36,280 nt of DNA, taken from an uncultured Lachnospiraceae bacterium (GTDB lineage: Bacteria > Bacillota > Clostridia > Lachnospirales > Lachnospiraceae). The DNA is taken from the NCBI GenBank assembly GCA_910580015.1, contig CAJTVT010000002.1:1-36280 (forward strand), read 5' to 3'. Below, piece by piece: positions 16,609-25,500 of the stretch (the first letter of the stretch is position 1; every line of letters begins with the position of its first letter). The notes under the pieces are model-generated. The model did no database searches. It was not told where the DNA came from and saw only the letters and a program-made list of their open reading frames with translations. The position numbers and the translations under genes are program-made.

Positions 16609-17265
16609 CTATTCACCAAAAACTGCTCTGTAATCCTTCTGGAATTTTTCAATCCCCTGGTCTGTAAGCGGATGTTTTGTCATCTGCTCAATTACAGCAT
16701 AGGGAACGGTTGCAATATCAGCCCCAGCAAGTGCACAGTCTGTTACATGGATTGGATTCCGAACGCTTGCTGCGATGATCTCTGTCTCGATCTCAGGATA
16801 ATTCTCAAAAATAGCTACGATATCTTCGATTAAGGTTACACCTGTCTGGCTAACATCATCCAAACGTCCTAAGAATGGAGATACGTAGGTTGCACCTGCT
16901 CTGGCTGCAAGCAATGCCTGGTTTGCAGTGAAAATCAAGGTAACATTTGTCTTAATTCCTTCTGCTGCAAGTACTTTTACTGCCTTTAATCCTTCTACCG
17001 TCATCGGAATCTTAACAATCATATTGGGATGGATTGCTGCAATCTCACGTCCTTCTTTGATCATTCCCTCTGCATCTACTGTGGTAGCTTTCACCTCGCC
17101 ACTGATCGGTCCATCCACAATCGATGTGATTTCTTTTATTACTTCATTAAAATCTCTGCCCTCTTTGGCGATCAGGGAGGGGTTCGTCGTCACACCACAG
17201 ATCACACCCATATCATCTGCTTTACGGATATCTTCCACATTTGCTGTATCAATAAAGAATTTCAT
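16609..17265 (-). CDS. tal: Transaldolase / fructose-6-phosphate aldolase family protein
   Basis: A 218-residue short transaldolase (TalC/FSA subfamily) with FFIDTAN at the start, TTNPSLIAKEG, the Schiff-base lysine Lys85 in IVKIPMT, and GATYVSPFLGRLDD. Proteins of this length are either true transaldolases or fructose-6-phosphate aldolases, and sequence alone does not decide; next to transketolase, transaldolase activity makes pathway sense (sedoheptulose-7-phosphate plus glyceraldehyde-3-phosphate to erythrose-4-phosphate plus fructose-6-phosphate). Ribosome site GAGAGGA before the ATG. It is the second gene of the operon, 72 bp after araA with a hairpin in the gap. Confidence 0.92.
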   Translation of the reverse strand: MKFFIDTANVEDIRKADDMGVICGVTTNPSLIAKEGRDFNEVIKEITSIVDGPISGEVKATTVDAEGMIKEGREIAAIHPNMIVKIPMTVEGLKAVKVLAAEGIKTNVTLIFTANQALLAARAGATYVSPFLGRLDDVSQTGVTLIEDIVAIFENYPEIETEIIAASVRNPIHVTDCALAGADIATVPYAVIEQMTKHPLTDQGIEKFQKDYRAVFGE

Positions 17266-17288
17266 TTTAGTTCCTCTCTTTCTCTTTG

Positions 17289-17322
17289 CGAAAGCGGAAT
17301 GAGCCAGCGGCCCTCCGCTTCG
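17289..17322 (-). other. Intercistronic hairpin between araA and tal
   Basis: CGAAAGCGGA (17289-17298) pairs with TCCGCTTCG (17314-17322), one base bulged. It fills the gap between the araA stop (17338) and the tal ribosome site. There is no U tract, so it may stabilise or separate the araA message rather than end it. Confidence 0.55.
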
Positions 17323-17337
17323 ATAAAATATGTGCTA

Positions 17338-18837
17338 TTATTTTCCAAATACAACGTTGCCCAACATCAAATCTTTCTTAAAATCACGGATATTCGTATG
17401 GCTATCAATGTAAACCGCTTCAATTCCCATTGCCGCTGCCCAGTCGCCCATCTGATCTGGTGTGACGTCGTAGGAAAATGCGGTATGATGTGCGCCACCT
17501 GCCAGAATCCATGCTTCACATCCTGTTGCAAAATCAGGCTGTGGTGTCCAGAATGCTGTCGCTACCGGAAGCTTTGGCATAGGTTGCTCCACCTTTTTGC
17601 AGTCCACACTGTTGATGATCAGACGGAATCGGTTTCCTAAGTCAATCAGGGAAGTGGCAATACCAGGACCTTCCTTGGAGGTAAATACCAAACGTGCAGG
17701 ATCTTCCCTGTCTCCCATGGACAATGGCTGACACTTAATGCTGATTGGTCCTTCTGCGATCGTTGGGCAGATTTCCAGCATATGAGCCTGCAAAATCCCT
17801 TCTTTTCCAGGCACTAAATGATACGTATAATCCTCTAGCATGGAAGTTCCCTTTGCATCCTTCATCCCTGCGGACATCAGCTTCATAATACGGACCATCG
17901 CAGCAACTTTCCAGTCACCTTCGGCTCCAAAGCCATACCCCTTTTCCATCAGTCGCTGAATTGCAAGTCCTGGAAGCTGCTTCAATGCACCAAGATCCCC
18001 AAAGTGGGTGACAATTGCCTGATAATTCTTCTCCTCTAAGAAACGCTCAAATCCAATTTCAATCTGTGCCTGAACTGCCACATGTCTCTTAAATTCCTCT
18101 GCATCCCTGCCCTCTAACAAAATCTCATATTTGTCATAATACTCTTCTATCAGGGCATTCGTATCTGACTCAGAAACAGCACCAACCGCTTCAGCTATCT
18201 CATTTACAGGATATGCGTCTACCTCCCAGCCAAATTTAAGCTGAGCCTCCACCTTGTCACCCTCAGTAACTGCCACATTTCTCATATTGTCAGCGACACG
18301 CATGACACGGACATGGCTGCTCTCTACGATACCGATAGCTGTACGCATCCAGGAAGCAATTTTCTCCCGAACAGCCTGCGCTGTCCAGTGTCCCACAACA
18401 ACCTTGCGCTCAATCCCCATTCGTGTCACCATATGACCCCACTCACGGTCACCGTGTGCAGATTGATTCTCATTCATGAAATCCATATCAATGGTATCGT
18501 AAGGGATCTCCTGATTGAATTGCGTATGTAAGTGAAGCAGCGGTTTTCTGTATTCCTGCAATCCCAGAATCCATGATTTCGCAGGGGAGAAGGTATGGCA
18601 CCATACAATGACTCCTGCGCAGTCCTCATCCATATTAGCCTCGTTGAAGGTCTTACGGATTAGTGCATTGGTAATTAAGGTCGGTTTCAGCACTACTTCA
18701 AAAGGAAGTATCTCGGACTTGTTCAACTCTTCCACGATGATTCTGGAATGCTCTGCGACATTTTTCAGACATTCATCTCCATATAAATCCTGTGAACCTG
18801 TACAGAACCAAAACTTATAATTTCTCTGCAATTTCAT
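17338..18837 (-). CDS. araA: L-arabinose isomerase
   Basis: First gene of the operon; isomerises L-arabinose to L-ribulose using a divalent metal. The 499-residue length is normal. Recognisable blocks are YKFWFCTGSQDLYG at the start, GVIVWCHTFSPAKSWI, LLHLHTQFNQEIPY, GYGFGAEGDWK with one catalytic Glu, TSMLEDYTYHL with the second, EGILQAHMLEICP with a metal His, and WILAGGAHHTAFS with the final metal His. The frame is open 28 codons further upstream, but AGGAGGG lies five bases before the ATG at 18835-18837. The leader carries copy A of a palindromic repeat (18859-18918), and two inverted repeats lie further upstream. Confidence 0.97.
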   Translation of the reverse strand: MKLQRNYKFWFCTGSQDLYGDECLKNVAEHSRIIVEELNKSEILPFEVVLKPTLITNALIRKTFNEANMDEDCAGVIVWCHTFSPAKSWILGLQEYRKPLLHLHTQFNQEIPYDTIDMDFMNENQSAHGDREWGHMVTRMGIERKVVVGHWTAQAVREKIASWMRTAIGIVESSHVRVMRVADNMRNVAVTEGDKVEAQLKFGWEVDAYPVNEIAEAVGAVSESDTNALIEEYYDKYEILLEGRDAEEFKRHVAVQAQIEIGFERFLEEKNYQAIVTHFGDLGALKQLPGLAIQRLMEKGYGFGAEGDWKVAAMVRIMKLMSAGMKDAKGTSMLEDYTYHLVPGKEGILQAHMLEICPTIAEGPISIKCQPLSMGDREDPARLVFTSKEGPGIATSLIDLGNRFRLIINSVDCKKVEQPMPKLPVATAFWTPQPDFATGCEAWILAGGAHHTAFSYDVTPDQMGDWAAAMGIEAVYIDSHTNIRDFKKDLMLGNVVFGK

Positions 18838-18858
18838 GATAACCCTCCTGTGAAATAA

Positions 18859-18918
18859 ATGTACTCTCGGATTCTCTTTGTGTCTGATTTTGCGAAAAGA
18901 TTTTATGTCAGATGTACA
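18859..18918. repeat. Palindromic repeat, copy A (araA leader)
   Basis: Begins ATGTACTCTCGGATT (18859-18873), continues through TCTTTGTGTCTGATTTTGCG and ends with a decayed right arm GATGTACA. Over the first 37 bases it matches the reverse complement of copy C (35182-35234) at 34 positions. It sits 10 bp upstream of the araA ribosome site. Confidence 0.75.
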
Positions 18919-19077
18919 CAAATATATGAGGGATATATGGATCCTATATTGATTTCATTTGTGTGTAACGGTCAGCAAATCGGCTACAAAATCAGAAATA
19001 CAGGAGATTCCAAGGGTACATATCATATAAATTTGATAGCTTTTCAGCTACAAACTTTTGCCTGTTCTTGAAACTTT

Positions 19078-19100
19078 ACTTGTATGGTCTCAATACAAGT
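19078..19100. promoter_or_regulatory. Candidate arabinose operator 1
   Basis: ACTTGTAT-N7-ATACAAGT is a perfect 8-bp inverted repeat. A near copy sharing ACTTGTATGG lies at 19247-19270. The TTGTAT half resembles the TTGTAC half of known GntR-type AraR boxes, but the spacing between halves is wider. On the plus strand it is followed by a T-rich run, so a terminator-like role is possible, though no plus-strand gene ends here. Confidence 0.5.
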
Positions 19101-19246
19101 TATTTTTTCTAAATTTTTTATAAAGTATGAAAACCAAGAAGAAACTTATCGTCGCTTAAAGTATTTTAATCTTAATCACCACGCTTCCCCATCCGTCAAA
19201 TATCCTTTTTTCACATTGATGTTGCCGCTATCTTTTTTATTTTACA

Positions 19247-19270
19247 ACTTGTATGGATATAAAGACAAGT
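19247..19270. promoter_or_regulatory. Candidate arabinose operator 2
   Basis: ACTTGTAT-N8-AGACAAGT; outer arms ACTTGT and ACAAGT pair perfectly, with one mismatch inside. It shares its left ten bases with operator 1 and lies about 170 bp further from araA, as expected if a looping repressor used both. Confidence 0.45.
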
Positions 19271-19358
19271 AGATTTTGCAAAATAGGGAAAATTGTACAA
19301 ATTTGAATTTTGATCTGTAAAAAATTTCAACTCTTTGTTATTACTTCAGCAAAAACAT

Positions 19359-20591
19359 TTACGCAAAATCTCTCACCAACAAATCACTTTTCTCCAAAAA
19401 CTCCTCCACCGTATGAAATCCCAACCGTGTCAACAGCTCTAACACAAATGGATTTTCCAATGGTGTCTTATATTCCGCACGGTCACTGTAGGTGTCCACA
19501 TTTTTCTTGCCTTCCTCTACTGGGATCATACGCTTCGGTCCACCTACACAACCTCCTTTGCATCCCATTCCTTCAAAAAAGTTTGCCGTTGTCTCCCCTT
19601 TCTTTAGCCGCTCAATCATTTCTCTACAGGCTGGTACTCCGTCCGCTTGTTCTGCCTGTACCTCAATCTTACGGTTTGGATGCAGTTGTTTTACCGTTTC
19701 CCGTACCGCCTCGCTGACTCCTCCAGTTCTTGCATAGATCCTTCCTGCCCTGGAAGAATGTTCCTTTTCATCTTCTCCTAGCTCTTCTGGATGGATATCT
19801 GCTGTCTCAAACATATCCTGCACTTCCTGAAATGTCAATACATAATCCACCGCGTCTGCAATGTCTTTTTCTCTTGCTTCTGCCTTTTTCGCCATACAGG
19901 GACCGATAAATACTGTCATTGCCTCTGGGTGAAGCTGTTTTACGACGCGACCTGCTGCAACCATCGGTGAAACCGCTCCTGGCACATGAGGCACCAACTC
20001 CTGATAAATTTTTCGAATCATACCAATCCATACAGGGCAGCAACAGCTTGTAAGCTGATAATCTTGTTCTTTTTGAATATTGGCATCAAATTCCAGCGCT
20101 TCCTTTAAAGTGAGAATATCTGCAAAAACGGCCACTTCTACCATTCCCTGAAATCCCATTGCTTTAAAAGCAGTACGCAGTCTGCCCACTGTGACCTTTT
20201 CTCCAAACTGTCCCAAAAACGCTGGTGCAATCAGCGCATAGACTTCTCGCTTTTTCTCTCGGATCGCCTGCAAAACTGGAACAACGTCTTTATTTTCCGC
20301 AAGCCGCTCCAGCTTACAGGCGTCCACACAGGCTCCGCAGCCGATACACTTCTGTGGATTAATGGTGACCTTCCCACTTTCATCCCTCTCAAAAGCGTCA
20401 AAAATGCAGCTATTCTCACAAGCACGCTCATAGGCACACTGTTCACATTGTTCCTGAAAAATCACAGGAGCATACTTTTCTGGATGAAGAAGACAATCCA
20501 GATGATAGGGATCATATTCTTCCTCCAGGGTACGCCCCTGTCCTGCTTCTTGTTTTAAAATGTCCAGATATAATTGATGGAATGTTTTCAT
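19359..20591 (-). CDS. [FeFe]-hydrogenase-like iron-sulfur protein
   Basis: A 410-residue soluble protein with two N-terminal [4Fe-4S] sites (Cys49/52/58/62 and Cys82/85/88/92 in CIGCGACVDAC) and a catalytic [FeFe]-hydrogenase domain. The three H-cluster signatures are present: L1 as TSCCCPVW (181-188), L2 as GPCMAKK (Cys232) and L3 as GMGCKGGCVGG (Cys344, Cys348). L1 has an extra Cys compared with the standard TSCCPxW of fermentative enzymes, which points to one of the less-studied groups (group B-like). It lacks the PAS domain of sensory types and the long multi-cluster N-terminus of bifurcating types. It may evolve or oxidise hydrogen with ferredoxin; the activity is not known. No strong ribosome site precedes the ATG. 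It is divergent from an AAA-ATPase gene. Confidence 0.88.
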   Translation of the reverse strand: MKTFHQLYLDILKQEAGQGRTLEEEYDPYHLDCLLHPEKYAPVIFQEQCEQCAYERACENSCIFDAFERDESGKVTINPQKCIGCGACVDACKLERLAENKDVVPVLQAIREKKREVYALIAPAFLGQFGEKVTVGRLRTAFKAMGFQGMVEVAVFADILTLKEALEFDANIQKEQDYQLTSCCCPVWIGMIRKIYQELVPHVPGAVSPMVAAGRVVKQLHPEAMTVFIGPCMAKKAEAREKDIADAVDYVLTFQEVQDMFETADIHPEELGEDEKEHSSRAGRIYARTGGVSEAVRETVKQLHPNRKIEVQAEQADGVPACREMIERLKKGETTANFFEGMGCKGGCVGGPKRMIPVEEGKKNVDTYSDRAEYKTPLENPFVLELLTRLGFHTVEEFLEKSDLLVRDFA

Positions 20592-20610
20592 TTTGATGGA
20601 ACCTCATTTC

Positions 20611-20639
20611 TGTTTTTGGAATTAGTATTCCCAAAAACA
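20611..20639. promoter_or_regulatory. Inverted repeat upstream of the hydrogenase-like gene
   Basis: TGTTTTTGGAAT-TAGT-ATTCCCAAAAACA pairs over 12 bp with one bulged base, 19 bp upstream of the hydrogenase-like start codon. It lies in the divergent region shared with the AAA-ATPase gene. It could be an operator or an early leader hairpin; it does not match the redox-sensor Rex consensus. Confidence 0.4.
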
Positions 20640-20690
20640 GGCAGAACCATTCATTTCGTCCAGAACATATTTTCAAACACATTCTACTCA

Positions 20691-20719
20691 TTGTATTTTG
20701 TTTGTAAATCCGCTATACT
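20691..20719 (+). promoter_or_regulatory. Promoter of the AAA-ATPase/nuclease gene
   Basis: TTGTAT (20691-20696), 17-bp spacer and TATACT (20714-20719), with a transcript start expected about 37 bp before the ATG at 20763. The following leader contains AAAGGAGA. Confidence 0.6.
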
Positions 20720-20762
20720 ACTCTTAAAAATTTATGGACTACTCCAAAGAAAGGAGAACCCA

Positions 20763-22499
20763 ATGTCAAAAAATGTGGCTATTGGTATACAGGATTTCGC
20801 CACCCTGATACAAAACGATTATTTTTATATTGACAAGACCAATTTTATTCGAGAGTGGTGGGAAAGCGGTGACAGTGTAACATTGATCACCCGTCCTAGA
20901 AGATTTGGTAAGACTTTGAATATGAGTATGGTGGAGCAATTTTTCTCTCTGAAATACTCTGATCATGGAAAACTCTTTGAGGGTTTATCCATTTGGGAAC
21001 AAGAAGCCTACCAGAATCTACAAGGCTCTTATCCTGTGCTCAGCCTTTCTTTTGCAAATGTAAAAGAACATCAGTACAGCAACGCAAAAATCCAACTTTT
21101 CCAAATCATCACGGAATTATACGATCAAAACCATTTTCTGGTGGAGAGCGGACTTCTGACAGACCGAGAAAAGGAATTTTTTCAATCTGTTAGAGAAGAC
21201 ATGGCAGAGACAACAGCTTTCATGTCCATTCGCAAGCTCTGTGATTTTTTATGCCGCTATTACGGAAAGAAAGTGATTGTTCTTTTGGATGAGTATGATA
21301 CCCCCATGCAGGAAGCCTATGTCAATGGATTTTGGGAAGATCTGGCAAACCTGACTCGAAACCTGTTTCATGCTTCCTTCAAAACCAATCCCTGGCTAGA
21401 ACGCGCCATTCTGACCGGAATTACACGAATCAGCAAAGAATCTATTTTTTCCGGCCTAAACAACCTCAAAGTGGTAACCACTACCTCCGAAGAATATGCT
21501 GTATATTTTGGCTTTACAGAACAGGAAGTATTTCATGCATTAGAAAAACAAGGATTATACCAAAAAAGATCACAAGTAAAAACCTGGTATGACGGCTTTG
21601 TGTTTGGAAATCATCATGATATCTACAATCCATGGTCCATCATTAATTTTTTAGATACTGGCAAAACAGACCTCTACTGGGCAAACACCAGCTCCAACAG
21701 CTTAGTCGGCAAGGTTATTCGTGAGGGCAGCGTTGAAATCAAATCTAAATTCGAAAAGCTGCTTCATGGAAAAGTTTTGCGCACTCCCATTGATGAACAG
21801 ATCGTATATGATCAGCTTAATGGCAATGAACAAGCTATCTGGAGCCTGCTGCTGGCAAGCGGTTATTTAAAAGTCTTGGACTATGAAGGGTATGACCTGG
21901 AAGGAAATTGGCTGGATGAAGAAAACTACAGAGAACCTTTATATGATTTAACACTGACAAACTATGAAGTTCGCCGAATGTTCCGAAACATGATTCATCA
22001 ATGGTTTAGCAGTGCAGAATCCGATTATAATGATTTTATCCAAGCTTTGCTGATGGGTAATATAAAGGCAATGAATGGCTATATGAACCGAGTAGCACTG
22101 CAAACATTCAGTTATTTTGATACTGGAAAAAAACCATCCTATGATGAACCTGAACGCTTTTACCATGGCTTTGTGCTTGGTCTGATCGTGGAATTAGAAG
22201 GAAGATATATCATTACTTCCAACCGTGAAAGCGGCTTTGGACGGTATGATGTGATGATGGAACCGAAACATCCATCTCAAGACGACGCTATTCTGCTAGA
22301 ATTCAAGGTATTGGATGAATATGAAGAAAAAAGTTTACATGAAACTGCAGAGTCTGCCCTTCGGCAGATTGAAGAAAGACAGTATGAGACAACATTGTTA
22401 CAAAAAGGCATACCCAAATCAAAAATTCGAAAATATGGCTTTGCGTTTCAAGGAAAGCAAGTTCTAATCAAACCTGCCCCCATGTTGCACCCCCATTAA
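20763..22499 (+). CDS. AAA-ATPase-like / PD-(D/E)XK nuclease-like protein
   Basis: A 578-residue protein of the family pairing an AAA-ATPase-like domain (PF09820) with a C-terminal PD-(D/E)XK nuclease-like domain (PF08011, DUF1703). Seen: an N-terminal IDKTNFIREW block, the P-loop variant RPRRFGKTLNMSM (about 44-56), the Walker B-like VIVLLDEYDTPM, an arginine-containing LTGITRISKES, and near the C-terminus GRYDVMMEP followed by AILLEFKV, the nuclease core. These genes are abundant in gut bacteria, often in many copies and near mobile or defence regions; their function is unknown. The upstream frame is open, but AAGGAGA before the ATG at 20763 fixes the start. A second member of the family lies at the right edge. 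Confidence 0.88.
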   Translation: MSKNVAIGIQDFATLIQNDYFYIDKTNFIREWWESGDSVTLITRPRRFGKTLNMSMVEQFFSLKYSDHGKLFEGLSIWEQEAYQNLQGSYPVLSLSFANVKEHQYSNAKIQLFQIITELYDQNHFLVESGLLTDREKEFFQSVREDMAETTAFMSIRKLCDFLCRYYGKKVIVLLDEYDTPMQEAYVNGFWEDLANLTRNLFHASFKTNPWLERAILTGITRISKESIFSGLNNLKVVTTTSEEYAVYFGFTEQEVFHALEKQGLYQKRSQVKTWYDGFVFGNHHDIYNPWSIINFLDTGKTDLYWANTSSNSLVGKVIREGSVEIKSKFEKLLHGKVLRTPIDEQIVYDQLNGNEQAIWSLLLASGYLKVLDYEGYDLEGNWLDEENYREPLYDLTLTNYEVRRMFRNMIHQWFSSAESDYNDFIQALLMGNIKAMNGYMNRVALQTFSYFDTGKKPSYDEPERFYHGFVLGLIVELEGRYIITSNRESGFGRYDVMMEPKHPSQDDAILLEFKVLDEYEEKSLHETAESALRQIEERQYETTLLQKGIPKSKIRKYGFAFQGKQVLIKPAPMLHPH

Positions 22500-22504
22500 A
22501 AGCA

Positions 22505-22547
22505 AAAACAACTGGGAGACCTTTGAATGGGATCTCCCAGTTGTTTT
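22505..22547. terminator. Bidirectional terminator between convergent genes
   Basis: A perfect 15-bp stem (AAAACAACTGGGAGA at 22505-22519 with its complement at 22533-22547) ends in T runs on both strands, between the stop codons of the AAA-ATPase gene (plus) and the hybrid kinase gene (minus). Confidence 0.93.
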
Positions 22548-22550
22548 ATC

Positions 22551-25500
22551 CTACCTGAGTATTTTATTTAATGTATCAAACAACACTTCCACGTCAATCG
22601 GTTTCGCCAAATGTCCATTCATTCCGCTCTTTAATGCCTCCTGGCGATCCTCCTCAAAGGCATTCGCTGTCATAGCAAGAATTGGAATCGATGCTAAGTC
22701 TGGATTCTCCAATTTTCGGATCGCTTTTGTGGCCTCATGCCCGTCCAGAACCGGCATACGGATATCCATAAGTACCAATTGAAAATAACCGGGCTCAGAA
22801 TTTTTCAACATTTCCACCGCAATCTGCCCGTTTCCTGCCACTTCCACAGAAAAACCAGCATCTTCCAAGATCACTGTGGCGATCTCCTGATTCAGTGCGT
22901 TATCCTCCGTCAGCAAAATACGACCTGTATGACGCATTCCATTGGAAGTATCCTTGTCTTCCTCGTTCTTCTCAGCTTCCACAATGGAATGCAGGCAGCG
23001 ACGAAGCTCCGATGAAAACAATGGTTTACTACAAAAAGCAGAGACGCCAGCCTCTTTCGCCTCATCCTCAATATCCAGCCAATCATATGCCGTCAGAAGA
23101 ATGATGGGCACATCCGCTCCCATTTCTTTTCGTATTTTGCGTGTCACCTCAACGCCGTTCATATCCGGCAGCATCCAATCTATAATATATACCGTATAAA
23201 CATCACCTCTGGAAACTGCCTGATGAGTACGAAGCAACGCCTCTTTCCCTGACAAGGTCCATTCTGCACGCATTCCAATCTGTCCCAACATTTCGGTTAC
23301 ACTGTCACAGGTATTAAAATCATCATCTATCACAAGCGCTCTGCAATTTTTTAATTTTGGTATCTCCTGTGGTTCTTTTGCCTCTGGATTTAACCGGAAA
23401 GTAAAACATACAGTTACCTCGGTGCCCAAACCCTGACGACTTTTGACATTGATCGTGCCGTTCATTATATCCACAATATTTTTGGTAATCGCCATACCAA
23501 GGCCTGTGCCCTGAATTCCACTGATCGTACTGCTGGATTCCCTCTCAAATGGTTCAAAAATATGTGCCACAAATTCTTCACTCATACCCATTCCAGTATC
23601 TTTGATGATAAACTCATAATTGGCAAAACCAGATGGCGCACCAGCTTTTTCAATAATACGCATACTGATAATGCCACCTGCTCCCGTATATTTTACGGCA
23701 TTGCTTAGCAGATTTAACAGTACTTGGTTCAGTCGCAGCTTATCACAGTAAATCTCTTCGTTCATAATATCCACAGCATCAATATACAACTCTAATTGCT
23801 TGGCATGAATATCCGCCTGTAAAATATTGCGCAGACTGTGAAGAATATCTGGCAGACTACATGGCTTTTCATCTAAATGAATCTTACCACTTTCAATTCG
23901 ACTCATATCCAGTACATCATTAATCAAGCTTAACAGATGATTTCCAGATGACATGATCTTTTTCAAGTACTCCTCCACCTGTTCTTTATCATCGATATGA
24001 GTGACTGCAAGCGCCGTAAATCCTACAATCGCATTCATTGGTGTACGGATATCGTGAGACATATTGGAAAGAAAGACACTCTTAGCCTTACTTGCCCTGT
24101 TTGCCTGTTCCAATGCATTCTCAAGCAAAATTTTCTTTTTCATCGCGTTACGTGTCTCCTCGTCCACACTTCGAAGACCTATCACAACTCCATGGCGTTT
24201 TCCCCATTTTCCTGTCCGCACCGCTTTCAATTGAAAATATTTCGTCTCACCTTCAAAAACCATGCGATAATTTACATAATACTGTTTCTTGTCCGTCAAC
24301 TCATTTCTCAATTTTTCTACGGAGGATGCTTCTCGAAATGCCTCTCGATCCTCCTCATACACATATTCTTCTATGTATCGTCCCATACATTCCTCAAAGA
24401 AAATTTTTCCAGAAGAATCTGGAGCAAAATCACGTCCCTCCTGTTTATCATTCCGCAATGGAATTCCAACACCCGTATCCAGGTCAAAACAACAGACAAT
24501 GTTAAAATCTATACTCAATGCCTGGATCAACTCCATCTGCCTCTGCTCATTCTTTTTTTCCTGAAGTTTTTGTGTAGTGCAGTCCAAAAGAAATCTCTGG
24601 AATATCAGCTCGCCATCCTCCATTAAGAGCTTGATATTCCCCATGATATGACGTATCTCCCCATTCTTATGCTGCACACGATATTCCACGCTGACACTAT
24701 CATCTTCTTTTTCCAAAGACTTAATGCATTCCCGGAGCTTGGCTTTATCCTCCTCCACAATACTTTCTGCAACAACGTTAAATCCATCCGCCATCAATTC
24801 TTCCTGAGTCTCATATCCAAGAATTTTCAATGCCGCTCTGTTGATACTCAGCACACGCTTTCCATCCATGGAGTGACGTATCACGCCACAGTCTATGGTC
24901 GTAAAAATTTTTTCCAAAGTCCGATTTTTTTGAATAATTTCCTGTTCATATATACGTTCCTGTGTTACATCAATGGCAACCCCCACAGTCCCCATAACAC
25001 TTCCATCCAGATCATACAGTGGAGATTTATAGGTCATAAGCGTCCGTTCTCCTGTCCCTGTCTGAATGATTTCCTCTGAGATAAACGTTTTTTGACGCTC
25101 CATAACTTCTCGCTCAGATTCAATACAGGCGGGATCGTCCTGCTCCACATCCCAGATATATGCATGACCGCGTCCCTCCACCTGTTGTTTTGTTTTATTT
25201 ACAGTCTTGCAAAAACTATTATTAACCTTTTCATGGATACCATTTTTATCCTTGTACCAGATCAGATTTGGAACATGATTGATCGTAGCTTCTAAATAGT
25301 GACTGGTCTGCCAGAAATCTTTACGCATCTTACAAGTCTCCTGCCACTTTAAAAAACGAAACCGAATTTCTTCCTCTGTCATTGGCCAAATCCAGATATC
25401 TTGTATCTTTGACATATCCCCTAATAAAAAATTCACTTGGCTTTTCTCTGCCAGCAAAATGAGCTCTGCCTCCTCAGTCATTGCCTGAGCAAGCGTTTCT

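Larger units (their letters stand above)
18919..19358. promoter_or_regulatory. Gene-free regulatory region upstream of the arabinose operon
   Basis: About 440 bp with no credible gene, between the araA leader repeat and the end of the hydrogenase-like gene. It holds two operator-like inverted repeats (19078-19100 and 19247-19270), a TAGCT-GAAA-AGCTA mini-hairpin (19037-19050) and an AT-rich AATTGTACAAATT palindrome (19291-19303). TATA-like stretches exist on the minus strand, but I cannot name a single araA promoter with confidence. No clear terminator for the hydrogenase-like gene is seen. Confidence 0.5.

Noticed and set aside
23997..24626. Plus-strand open frame of 209 codons inside the hybrid kinase gene
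   Set aside because: Antisense to well-conserved PAS and kinase coding sequence, Phe/Ser/His-rich composition with no family resemblance and no ribosome site.
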